Below are positions 12,701 to 23,807 of a stretch of 64,000 nucleotides of DNA, one piece after another. Position numbers and translations under genes: made by a program. Each line of letters starts with the position of its first letter. The stretch's first letter is position 1. This DNA is from Glossina fuscipes (lineage: Eukaryota; Arthropoda; Insecta; Diptera; Glossinidae): assembly GCF_014805625.2 (NCBI RefSeq), contig NW_023998471.1, positions 877,263-941,262 of the forward strand. Reading direction: 5' to 3'. Below the pieces are notes generated by a model. That model saw only the letters and a list, made by a program, of their open reading frames with translations, did no database searches and was not told where the DNA came from.

Positions 12701-13456
12701 TGGTATAATAAAAGATGAGTCTTTCTTAAGCCCTTCTGCGTGCAACCGCACTAAGTTTATGTACCCTGTACCACAAGTGGTGTACGGTTTTGATGTCCCC
12801 TGCTCGTATCATGCGATAAAAGTCGGACAGAAGTGAGGAAAAAGATAGAAAAGTGGCCGCAGTCTACTCGGTTGAATGCACGGTCAGTAAGTGTTATGCG
12901 GTTAGAGGCTGAGGATTCACTCTAACTACGACCAAGGTAAATATATTTATTATAGTGTTTTTTTGTGAATAAAAATTTATAACAAAGATACACTTAATGC
13001 TTAAAAGTTACGCACTCTTTGTAGAACAAATAAATAGAAAAATGTTTATATAAAATATTTAATAAATACAAAATAGATTAGAAATAGGCTTATTTTGGTA
13101 AACTCTACCGCACTGAACCCGTATTCAACCCATATTGCACTTGCTTTCGAAGAAGTGGTAGTATTACTATCGTTATTATTTAATCAGAGAAGTAAACATT
13201 TAAGCCAAAGCTTTTCAAATACCAGAGTCCATGGCTATTAGCTTTATTAAAAACTTTACCGTACTTGATATTTAAGTTAAGTAAGTCTTATAAAATCACA
13301 TCATAATTTCGAGAGAAATGAATAAAAGAGAAGAATGTAAGTCGTAGTTCGACCAAGGGAAGTCCTTTTAAGCGAAGGCAAGTCAAAATCCTTCCTCACA
13401 AATCCCTTTTAGCCCTTCTCGACTTAGTTTAAAATCAAAGCCCATCTGTAAATTAT

Positions 13457-13925
13457 TAGGAGCTTGCATGTATTTTGATCATTTTTCGACAGAGAAAACG
13501 CATTCATTGAGAAAATTTGTAACAATGTACATTCATCTGAATATTTTCCACAATTTTCTACAACTTTTTCCCACCTTTCTGGCAATACGGCGACACCGTG
13601 TCGTAAGAACTATATGGATTTGACAGCGATCCACCCATCGACCCATTTTCGCACTACTTCAACCGCATGCCAGTCAACTCATGCTGCATCGATCTGGACT
13701 TACGGCAATTAGAGGGCGCTGTGTTCGGTTAGTAAACTGGGTGCGGCAGTGCTTCCCATTCGAGCTGCAACAGTGTCTCCTCGACAAACCTTGGAACGTG
13801 TGGCCGAGCGTTATCGAGCGAGAGGATGACTTTATGTGTGTTAACCGCTATTGCTGGGCTTTTTTGCAAAAATACATCGTTCAATTTGCTCAATTGATAC
13901 CGTGCTTGCTCTCCTTAGGGTAAAG
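13457..13925 (-). mobile_element. Truncated mariner (Tc1/mariner) remnant, transposase 3' end
   Basis: Starts with a TA and the inverted-repeat-like TAGGAGCTTGCATGTATTTT, which also occurs at the end of the element at 57921. The minus strand reads mariner C-terminal sequence (KWVDGWIAVK, then LPERWEKVVENCGKYSD) with no intact ORF. The other terminus is not visible, so this is a one-ended, inactive copy. Confidence 0.8.
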
Positions 13926-14179
13926 AAGTACATCTCTCGGCCTACACAATGACTGTTGATTTGCGTTACCACTGAAAACAAATTTCTCCCTTCCCCATTC
14001 CACATTTACGACATATAGAGAATTGCTTTAAACAGACGCATAATTTATTTTTAAAAGCCCGTCACACACGTGTATGTACATCAAACTCAATGCAAATAAT
14101 CGCATAAAAAATTCACAAAAATAATCCAAATAATTTTTATAGATCATCATTAAATGCCCTACAGTCGCTCACAGTTACT

Positions 14180-14400
14180 GAAATAACGACTTTTCAAAAT
14201 AAGGAAATGATCAAAAACAGTAGCCCTGTCCGCTGTTTTTCAATAGCGTTCGTTTTTGTGACAAAGCATGTCAGTATACCAAATTACATGAATATATCTT
14301 AGAAATTGGGGACTATAGGTTGAACACAAGAAACAAGACAGCCGGGCAGACTTAGCTGAGATCGATTCAGAAAGTGATCAAGTGAAGAGGATGTGAAGAC
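14180..14400 (+). repeat. Interspersed repeat family, copy 2
   Basis: Shares 'tttcaatagcgttcg', 'accaaattacatgaatatat', 'gttgaacaca' and 'gatcgattcagaaagtgat' with copy 1. More diverged than copy 1. Confidence 0.6.
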
Positions 14401-15439
14401 GTACACGAATTTAAGTAGCAAAGACACCTACCATCCTCGTTAACGGAGCTCTGTAGACGCCCTGACGGAGCTGTGTTCATTAAATAAATTAAAATATGGC
14501 TGGACTTGGAAGCCTACTTCATCCAAATTAGGAAAAGAGAAATATTTTAATGGACACTTAATGAATTTATACAAAAATACCTTTCAAACAAGATAAACAA
14601 ATTTAAGTTCGGCTTTCCAGAACTACGTTTACGAAATTTTTAAAATTTGGTATTTTAGCGTACACCGACGATGGAGAAGTAGTCAAATTCAAGACGCTAA
14701 TGCACCTATTTTAAAAAATTCCAACGACATTGACATGTATAAAGTAAATCTATATAGTGTAATAAAAAAAATGAAAATGAAAAACAGCTTTGCAACCGCG
14801 GGTAGTGGCGGTAGAATGCACAGTATTTGGGAGGATTCCCGATGAATCCTTCCCTAGGTGTAGGTAAGTGAAGGTAAGTTTTACTGTTTTAGAGCCCTAC
14901 CCTGCTCGGCTTCAGTGCGCCAAGTCTTTCTGCATTTTAATAATGCCAATAATGCTCGACGTAAAGTAGTCCCTGATCTTTGCATTTTAGGCCGATTGAA
15001 CGCCTTATATTTTTAAGCGCGTTAATACGCTTGTGAATTGCTTTTGATAACAATTAATTCCTTTATTGAAAATGTGCACTATTTAGACTTAATTTCCATA
15101 TTAAAATTATGCTTACCTTAACAGAAATGGTGATTTTTTAATTGTGGCGCCTGGCATCGTATTGCATTATGAAATGCAATACTCAGCCAGATGAAGTGCG
15201 ACAAAATTTTTGTTTTTCTTTTTTTTCTACAGAATTATGCAAATTCAGCATAATTCGCAATTCAAAGTGGATGCATACGACGGTACGCGATCACACTCCT
15301 ATAGGAATAAAAATTAACAATTCATTGTTGAAAAAGGTCCACCACTTGTGGCGCAGAGTGTATTAAGTTTGTGCGGGCGTACGTAATACCCAAAAGGGAT
15401 TAGGATAGACCCACCTTTAATTATATATATACGTATATA

Positions 15440-15640
15440 TATATTCAGAATCGTTTTTTTAATCGATCTAAACTTGTCTGCCCGTTTGACTGTCTTTCCG
15501 TCCCAATATCTGTCCATATAAATTTATGTTCAACCTAGAGGTCGCAATTTTTGAGATATTTTAATGAAATTTGGCATCCTGTCATATTTTGAACCAAGTA
15601 CCAACGCCATTTCGATCAAAAAATTACAGATTTTCAAGAT
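15440..15640 (-). repeat. Interspersed repeat family, copy 3 (inverted)
   Basis: On the minus strand it reads 'ccaaatttcattaaaatatc', 'aaaaattgcga', 'gttgaacataaattta' and 'tggacagatat', the same order as copy 1. Degenerate repeat-like sequence continues to about 16480. Confidence 0.6.
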
Positions 15641-18640
15641 TTTTCGGCCCGGTGAATGATAGTGCTTCGAAATTCTAAATTAGTAAGAAGAATTTAGTTC
15701 GGCTGAGGTAATTTTTTGAACCTCGTTTCACCTAATCGCTCCTAAGAAAACTGGATCTTCATATGGTAAAAAACGTAAAATTTTCAATATCTCATGGCGA
15801 AAATTCATTTATAACAATTAATAGTCAAAGAAGTCAACCTTACCGAACTTGGACCACATAGGTCTATTTTTTGGATACCACCGCACATAAGGACTCCCAG
15901 GAAATGTAAAGACTCAGATGCTAAAATTGTCTAATTGTTAATGTTTGATGATGAAAATTCGGTAATGATAGCAATATGATATCCAAATTAAGAGGTCCAA
16001 ATGAGTCTATTTCTTGAAACCCACACCATATAAGATTTCCCATGATTAGTAGCCTCTTCAGAAAAAGGTACAATGCCTAATATTTTATGTCGAAAATTGT
16101 TCTGTAGCAGAAATTTAGCAAAAAAAAAAAAAATTAACGGTAGAGAAATTGGGCCATAAAGGTCAATTTTTTAGACCACAATGATAATAAATATATACAC
16201 TTGCTGAAAATTTAAAAATTATCAAAAAGTAATAAAATTCCTAAATAGGAAAATTTAATCAATTCGGTTATTCTAAGTGTGGTGAGGCCATAGACCATAG
16301 ATAACAGTCAACTTTTTTAAATTGCAAAATATTGCAAAAATTTTTTCCTCAAACTTTTTTGTACAATTCTCTTGAATGGACATATAAGACATCCTTGCTG
16401 GCCTAATCTAGTTAATCTCAACACAAAAGAAAAAGGAACATTTTTTGTGACATTTTTTTGACAAAAGGAGTCAGGTGCTATATACATTGGCAACTGTCAA
16501 GTACAGTACCAGTTTCCACTTTGTTAACAGATGGAATATCTTCGAAATTTGCTTTTGTTAGTGTAACTCTTGCAAAGTTTTGAAAATATGTTCCGAAAAG
16601 ACATGTAAGAGCTTAAAGCTTGGTTGATTCTTGACCGAAACTTCCGGCTTCTTCTTGCTGAAGAGCATATTCTTCAATAATTTGCTTAGTATATCCAGAA
16701 ATTTACCAAAATGTAATCAATTAACTTTTCTTTTGTCTTTTTTTATATGACATATAAGAGTTCATGTTCCTTAAGGACATTTTCATCCGTTTTATGAAAT
16801 TTACAAGTATCACGCTGTTGCCCCACACCGGCTATAACTACAAGCCTTCACAGTTTGTATCTTATTGCACACAAAAACCTGATGCGGAAAGAGGCGGGTT
16901 TAAAGTGCAAAGTGTTGTTCCTTTTGTTGTACAATGTTGTTAAATAACATTGATTTATTTATAAACATGCCTTAAATTTATTGTAAATAATAACTTGTGC
17001 GAAGTTTTAATTATCATTCTTATTTTATGATTATATTATATATTATATATATATTATATTATTATATTATCGTGTTATTATGATTGCATATAAATATTAT
17101 TATAGTTTAAAGTTAAATTTAACATTGGCGTAGACACCTACCGGCCATTTAAAACAATTGGCAACACGCCTATCGTGGTACGTCAACGAAGGAGCCACAA
17201 GATGGAGAAATCATGTCATCCACTCTAGAATTGTCAATGTAAATGCTTGATGTATTGAAAAAATTGATAGCTCATCATCGTCATTCAGTCAACCAAAACA
17301 ATAACATTTAGTCTACATATACATACTTTTGTAAATCTTTCTACTATTATTATTATTGCTTTTACTCCAAGGAGTTTTATTAACCGCAAAGTTTTGAAAT
17401 ATATATCCGCTTATCTAAAAATTTTTCGAGGTCAAGTAAAGAAAAGAAAGAAAACCAGTGTGAATAATTAAACAAAAAAAAAATATATATATATATATAT
17501 GTATATATATATGTAAAACAATAGTATTTTACATATATAAGAAAATAAGGTTGAATGTTCAAATAGATGTTGTGTAATCTGAATAGCGGCTTCATTTGCT
17601 GCTTGTAAGGGAGAATGTGTGCGGTTTATATCAATTTTAATATTTCCTTAGCTCGCAAAACAAATACAAGTTGTACACAAATAACCACGTAGACGACACA
17701 TGACTTATCATAATAGTTCTTTTGGTTAGTCATTAGACAAACGTATTGGAGAAAAAACTGCGTTTTAAGTACATACTTCGAAGGAAATTAGTATAAAAAT
17801 TCATGATGAGCGGAATTATTAGTCATGTAGTTGTTAACTGAAAGTCAATAAAGCGAGTATGATTGAGATCAGACTTGTGCAGCCTTTCGTAAGACCTTAA
17901 ATTATGGGTAATTTTTTGTTTTTTAATAGGAATAGATTTGTAAACAATTTCGTGCTTTGCGGTAAGTATAGATTTTTGATTCATTTTTCGATTCAAATTA
18001 AATAAATTACATAATTGGTGGAGGTTCTACTGATACCACAAAACGTTCAAATTTGTTGTGTTTTTCTAATAAATAATTGGTGGAGGTTCTATTGATACCA
18101 AAAACAAATGAAATGAGCTTTGTTTTTCCAATAATAAATTGGCTGTGGGGCTACTCTAGACCGTTTACTCGATCATTGACAAAATTCTCCAAATCTTCTG
18201 CATAAGAATCTGCAATTTCTGGTTATAAATGACGAAGTGGATCGTACATTGGAAATTGTTTTCGAAGGGTATTTAAAATGTATGTGTATTGCTTTTAAGG
18301 TTTCCATAGGGTAAATTTATCAACCCATTTTATAACGGAAAAATATACCAATACTCTGAAAGAAATTTTTTTCTAAATTTATAGCAAACTTATTGCTGTA
18401 ATGAGCAAAACATGACATTAAATGGGATGCGCATTACATTTCACTAATATTTTCGCTTCCTATCTCAAATGACATGCGTACCCGTCAAACGCACTACGGT
18501 AAAGATTGGAATTAACATTTAAATACGGCATATGCAGTTAAATGGTTAAGATTTGGGGATAAACTTACCTGTAAGAGAACTCCACACCAATATAATTAAT
18601 TCTCTTTCTCTAGAGAACATTTGCAAACTGACTCGTTCTA
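15641..18640. other. Gene-free interval with decayed repeats
   Basis: No ORF with recognisable protein. AT-rich blocks lie at 17035-17075 and a (TA)n tract at 17483-17512. A roughly 62-nt degenerate repeat sits at 18011-18155 (separate entry). Confidence 0.5.
18011..18155. repeat. Degenerate tandem repeat, period about 60
   Basis: 'ataattggtggaggttct' followed by a ctac/ctat variant and 'tgatacca' at 18011 recurs at 18073. A weaker third copy ('aaattggctgtggggctact') lies at about 18131. Confidence 0.6.
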
Positions 18641-18647
18641 AAAATCG

Positions 18648-18902
18648 TCATAACATCTGATAAACATAAACAGTCATTTTCAATTCGAACATTCTTCTCT
18701 CATCGTCGAAAAATTTTTCGAATAATTTCGATAGATCACTAATAAGATCTTTTACCTTCTTCTTTATATCTGTTTCGGTGTCTTTCCCATGTAGAAATCG
18801 TTCGTTCACATTAGACAAAACCTCACAAGTCATTTCTATCCCATTAGCCTTTGTATAAGGAAGGAAATCTAAAGCCTGTTCTCTGTAGACTACTTGACTG
18901 AT
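18648..18902 (-). CDS. Unrecognised 84-codon open frame (possible exon or pseudogene)
   Basis: An open frame from a stop at 18903-18905 to the stop at 18648-18650. An internal ATG at 18831-18833 gives MTCEVLSNVNERFLHGKDTE and a Lys/Glu/Phe-rich helical-looking C-terminus. Composition is far less skewed than the surrounding AT-rich noise, and it lies 150 nt 3' of clbn on the same strand. I do not recognise the protein. It may be a terminal exon of an unseen gene, a degraded gene, or chance. Confidence 0.25.
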   Translation of the reverse strand: MSQVVYREQALDFLPYTKANGIEMTCEVLSNVNERFLHGKDTETDIKKKVKDLISDLSKLFEKFFDDERRMFELKMTVYVYQML

Positions 18903-19053
18903 TTAAAGAATGATTCTTTATCATATGACATCATTACATACACGTTTTCTTTTGTGTTATTAATATTTATAAATTTAACTACATTTCGTTTACAAAACAG
19001 AGAAGAATGTCTAGATTAAGGTTACTTTAATCTAAATAATGACTCTAATCAAT

Positions 19054-19059
19054 TTTATT
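19054..19059 (-). terminator. AATAAA overlapping the clbn stop codon
   Basis: On the minus strand the last codon and stop read AAA TAA AAT, so a canonical AATAAA lies across the stop. If used, the 3' UTR would be only about 15-30 nt. Whether it is used cannot be seen. Confidence 0.4.
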
Positions 19060-22000
19060 TTCTATATTTTTGAAGCTGGGGCGCCGACAATTTTACTTTT
19101 CCGGGAATATTGCGAGCTAAAGCTTCTTCTTTAATGCTCTTGAGAAGATCTTTTTCACGTACAGAGCAAAGTTTATCCTTTGAAAACATGGTTAAGGCAG
19201 TCTTTGCAGCACGTCCACGCTTACCTGTGCCGGGAGTTAGCTTCACCTTATATCTGTAAAAAAGAGACTTATGAAATCATGCCGGAAGAGATGATCCCTC
19301 AATTTGTACTTGTAGTTCTGTAAGGCCTGGTAAGGCGCTACAACAGGTATACAAAAAAGTAGTTCATCCTCTTCAAAAGGTAGGCCAGTGAGCGCATCAA
19401 GCATTTCGACATCAGCCCCTGTGAGCAAATCATCAGCTTCTTCCCCGTCAGCATCAGTAACTAGTTTCGGTTCAACTTGCCGCTGTACCTTATTTAACGG
19501 TTTCGATGAATCGGTTTTTTCATCAAATTTGGCATCAGTTTCGAGCGTTTTAATATTGCCAGCCGACTTAAGAATTTGCATACGTAATTGTCGTTCTTCC
19601 TCATCCTGATCTTTATATTTAGCTTTCATTTTTTTCAATTTGCCTTTTTGCCCGCGTTTAAATTGCATTGCACTTTTCGCATTACTATTGTCGATCGACG
19701 ACACTTGTTGCTGTTGCTTTTGATTCTTTTGGGACTTATAAGCTTTTTCTTCTTTACGTTTTCTTGCATTTTGTTGACGTTTCTTGTGAGTCGGTACTGA
19801 AGATATTATAGTGGCTTCCTCCTTTTCCTCAAAAAGTTTGACAGACATATTTAAATTTTTAAGTGCGACTTTTGTTGAAGTTAGCTCATTTTCGGTTACT
19901 TTGCTTTTTTCAATGATTATTTTTCCAGTATCGTGTTCCACCTTAACTTGGGTATCGGGAAATTCAAAAGTATTCTTAACCGCGATATCGTTAGCAGAAC
20001 TCTTATCGTCCTCCTCTTCAATTTCCTCTGACATGCTAGATTTTGGCGTTTGTGCTGCTTCAGAGATTTTAGTTTCGTCGTTCCCACTATCTTCGGTATT
20101 TAATTCTTCTTCAACCTCATAAATGCTATCGAGTTGTTCATTTTCGACGATATGGCTTTTTGCTTCTTGTTCATCTTCTTGCTGTTCTTCATCGAAAGAA
20201 CGAACTTTACGTTCACCACGATGTCTTTCAACAAAACTTTCTTCCAATTTGAAAAGAAGGCTTAAACCCATGATTAAATGACATGAAGGAAGGAAATTTT
20301 TTTTCCCACGTATCATAAAGCTGCCAGTGCCCAAAAATTCACCAGTAGGAGCAGTTTTGCTGACTTGATCACTATGCACCCAGTACGCATTCGTGACTAC
20401 TTTAGCATCCCAAGCCACGCTATATGAAATAGCCATGGTGCCTGCCTCCAAAAGAGTTTTAGGTGGAACTTCACCACCTGCAGGATTTCGTACAATTACA
20501 CTCGAGGCCCCTTGAATTTCTGCGTGCACGTAAATGTCAGTCGGACGCATATATCTAAATAAGTTGATGTGGGAATTATTTTTCTTTTCTCTGTTTTCTA
20601 CACAATTTACCTTTTAACAATTAATTCGTTTTGCTGAGCATCTCTACCGCCGATAACCAAGTAATTTTCCGAACTAATAAACCAATAAAATTTTTCAAAC
20701 CAATAAACTTTACGAGCTTTCGAAATATTTGATATCGTGCGAACTTCTTTAAGTGTCTGCTGGGTTTTGCGTTCAGCTGATTTGAGGGCCTTTTGGGAAG
20801 CATCTACAGTTTTCTGTTCTTTTTGAGCTGCAGACCGCTTCAAGTCGTAATATTTGCGAGCATTTGCCCATGCCGACAGTCCCAAATCGACATCAACCAC
20901 CATGACATCTTTTTCTTTCTTAATACCAGACTCTCCATAATCGTCACTATCCTCACTGGAGACAGCATAAGGGTCTGAGAGTTTAAGTGATATATGATTG
21001 ATCTCCAACTTTAATTGATGTATGGCTCCAGCAACAGGATCAGCATTGGTTTGAGCAGCTTTAACCAATTCTTGTATGTCAGGCCAAGACATCTGATTGG
21101 CAATAGCCGAGCGTATAGCGAGAATAGCATTATCTACTAAAGCTTGATTACAACTTATAAGTTCTGCCTTCCGCTTATCATGCTCTTGAATTTTATTCAA
21201 TTCCTCCAGACGTTTGGCATGATCCTTTTTAACATTCGATAACTTCTTCAGTGCTTCCCTTTCTTGCTGTAAAGTTTTCATGTCAATTTTCTGACCTTCC
21301 AAAGTTGAATAGAATTCATCTACTGCCAACATAAAAGATTCAAAAATTGCCACTGGCTGTCCTTCATATTGCTTGAATAGATAAGGTTGATACTCGATAT
21401 TTTGATAAAAGTGCTCTAATTTAGATGAACCCTCTATAGCTGGCTTTTCTTCCTTTTTCTGGATAATGTATCCTTGACTTACAAGACTGCGTGCCTTCGC
21501 CAGAAGTTCAAAGGCTTCCTATAAAAATTGATTTATATGATACCCAGACCACTATCAAATATAAAATAAATGTTTGCACCTACTTCCAGCGCTACCAAAA
21601 CAGCATCAAGATCACGTTCCGGTTCAAATAAACGGCAGTCGGCTCTCTTCTTGGCCTCCCGTTTGTTTTTCTTTTTTGCCTTTTTCTGACTTTCCTCTTT
21701 AATACATAATTCTGCAGATTCATTGCTTATATGACTCCAAGGTGTTACGCAGTTATCAAGTTTATGTTTTATTAACACATGCTCTATGACAGTAGGACCA
21801 CAATCTACGAGAGGCATTAATATATACCGTAAGCTATTGCCTCCTTCAGCTTCATTAATAATGCCTTGTAACTGTTCCTTAGTTGGCAAAGTTTTCCCTT
21901 GCTTGGCTCTTTCCAAAGGGTATTTTTCACGTACAGCGAAACGTAAATCCTCCCCCTCGTGATGTGGACGTAATATATAAAGAATCGTAAATTCATGATC

Positions 22001-22438
22001 GGTTAATATAATATTACCTCGATCATACAATTCGACTATCACATGATAAGCTGCTTCATTCATACCAAATTGAAAGTCCACAATACGATCAACACCGAGC
22101 TGTTGCAATTTCTCCAAACGTTTATTCTTCAAATGCTTGCGAAGCTTCATACTAAATCCGGAAGGAGCTACATTCTTAGGCCATTCAAATGCGGTGGTAT
22201 GAAAGCGGATGCCAGATTCTATCAACAATATTGTTTTATGTTCGCTACCTTGAAGGCGAATCAAATAAGTTTTATTATCGATGTCATAAATTTGATTAAC
22301 TCGCAACCCGACAAGCCTAAACAAATTATTTATTAGTAGCCGGATGTGAGGTCTAATTCAAATTGTACAAGGGTCCACTTACTTTTGCAGCTCAGCAACT
22401 CCGCAAACAATATCGTACGTGTTAAAACGCAACTTCAT
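19055..22438 (-). CDS. clbn: Caliban / NEMF (Rqc2) ribosome quality-control factor, complete, 5 exons
   Basis: Exons, minus order: 22383-22438, 21584-22316, 20611-21518, 19310-20554, 19055-19253. All four introns are GT-AG, 56-66 nt, phase-consistent, giving 1046 aa (human NEMF is about the same). NFACT-N begins [11 protein letters not shown] and carries [20 protein letters not shown] and [19 protein letters not shown], including the Asp-Arg pair important for CAT tailing. A coiled coil follows ([20 protein letters not shown]), then NFACT-R ([56 protein letters not shown]), an acidic/basic linker, and NFACT-C ending [17 protein letters not shown] binds stalled 60S subunits, recruits Listerin and directs C-terminal tailing; Drosophila Caliban is also linked to nuclear export. 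It is divergent from Mocs2 and lies next to bili, as in Drosophila. Confidence 0.97.
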
Positions 22439-23490
22439 TGCTGCAATATTTGTATAAAATTTCCGAGTCCAAAAAAATTATTATTATGAACACATCAAAC
22501 GTTTTTCTTTTTTTTTAACAGCTGCTCCATTCAAAAAACAGGGACGTTATAAAAATTGAAACGAATTATCGAAATTTGTTCATTTTCTTGGAAGAATAAG
22601 AAAAATTGTTGCAGGGCATGTCATGAAGATTGGTAACAAATGTCAAACAACTTAGTGCAAAACTTATCGCCCGGAATGAAAAAAAAAACGCTGGCAAAAC
22701 ACGCCGTTAGTATTTTAGCTATTCTTATAAATTTAAAGCTTCAGTTCCCACTCAACTCAACTGAAGCGATAAGATTTTTACTTTCGGACCGATGTTTTCA
22801 AAGTGGCGACGTTCACAACCAGCGAAAATATTGTAAATGAAATCTTATTCAAGTTATTCTTATAAAGCTGATTTATTATCTACTCTTAAGTTACGCGACG
22901 ACGTTTGTCAACACTTCTTCTCCTCTTCTGTTATTCAGGAAATTAACAACAAAAATCCTGGCATGTGTAAAAAGAGCCGAACATGAACACAAAGTTCTTT
23001 GTTTGAGGTTTGGTTCAATACATTCAATAAATTTATAATAATCAAATCGTCGCCTATGATAAAAAGCAAAGTAGATATTTCGGTGCTTGTCATGCCTTTC
23101 GCTTTGGGCTTTTTTTAAATTTCACAGCAAGTTTTGGATAATTGATTTGCTCAAAAGTAGAAGAAAAAAATTTAACCTATGAAAAAAGCTTGTTAAGTGC
23201 GCAAGGTCGACATATGGTTTCGGCTTATCAGTTTTCAAAATTTTATTTTACGCAAACGTTACAACTTTCGCATCTTCGCTCAATATCGACAACGGGATCA
23301 ATCTAATGTATGCCGTGCGTTTGTCACAGAAAAACAAAATAGAATGAAACACTTAAAATTGTCTGTATAAGCAAAATGAACTAGTTGTTAGCATCTACAT
23401 CCATTTTAGCCAATACCTTGTCTCGCAATAAAGCTCTTTAGATATAAAATAAATAATCCACTGGCAGATGAATTCAGAAAAGCTCAAGCA
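22439..23490. promoter_or_regulatory. Divergent intergenic region, clbn and Mocs2
   Basis: About 1.05 kb between the clbn start (minus) and the Mocs2 leader (plus). It must hold both 5' UTRs and promoters. AT-rich; no recognised gene. The 66-codon plus ORF at 22640-22840 starts with TTG or a weak context and is unrecognised. Confidence 0.5.
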
Positions 23491-23520
23491 ATGAAGTACT
23501 TAGTTATTCTTGTTTGTTAA
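23491..23520 (+). promoter_or_regulatory. Nine-codon uORF upstream of Mocs2A
   Basis: ATG AAG TAC through TGT TAA encodes MKYLVILVC and stops 7 nt before the Mocs2A ATG at 23528. It is in a different frame position by termination and would be met first by scanning ribosomes if the transcript starts upstream of 23491. Its effect is inferred only. Confidence 0.5.
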
Positions 23521-23527
23521 GAAGACA

Positions 23528-23806
23528 ATGAGCTCCAGCAACAATCAACCAATTAATGTGCGCTTATTATTTTTTGCAAAAACACGTGAATTGGCCGGCG
23601 TTAACGCAACTCCTTATCAATTACGTTCACGTAACATAGTTGTCAGCGATTTATTAGAGAAGATTTGCACAGATTTTAATCTTCAATTGGTTCGTAATCA
23701 TATAATTTTGGCTGTCAACGAAAGATATTGTGATAACTTGCAAGAAGTCCTTCATTTGGAAGAAGAAGACGAAATTGCTCTTATACCACCAATTAGTGGA
23801 GGTTAA
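23528..23806 (+). CDS. Mocs2A: Molybdopterin synthase sulfur carrier subunit (Mocs2A, MoaD-like)
   Basis: 92 aa, the usual length for MOCS2A. A beta-grasp/ubiquitin-like fold is indicated by INVRLLFFAKTRELAGV, then DLLEKICTDF, ILAVNERYC, EEDEIALIPPISGG. The C-terminal Gly-Gly is the residue pair that is adenylated and thiocarboxylated, then delivers sulfur to precursor Z (cPMP) in molybdenum cofactor synthesis. ATG at 23528 (MSSSNNQ) is chosen because the upstream in-frame codon is TTG. The stop is followed after one base by the Mocs2B ATG, giving a bicistronic mRNA. Single exon. Confidence 0.95.
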   Translation: MSSSNNQPINVRLLFFAKTRELAGVNATPYQLRSRNIVVSDLLEKICTDFNLQLVRNHIILAVNERYCDNLQEVLHLEEEDEIALIPPISGG

Positions 23807-23807
23807 A

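Noticed and set aside
13681..13923. 80-codon plus ORF
   Set aside because: Antisense to the mariner transposase remnant on the minus strand.
19388..20122. Ser/Phe-rich plus ORFs of 70-103 codons
   Set aside because: Antisense to the acidic linker of clbn.
23510..23527. Six-codon N-terminal extension of Mocs2A starting at TTG
   Set aside because: TTG is not a usual start; the ATG at 23528 gives the normal protein length and there is a uORF just upstream.
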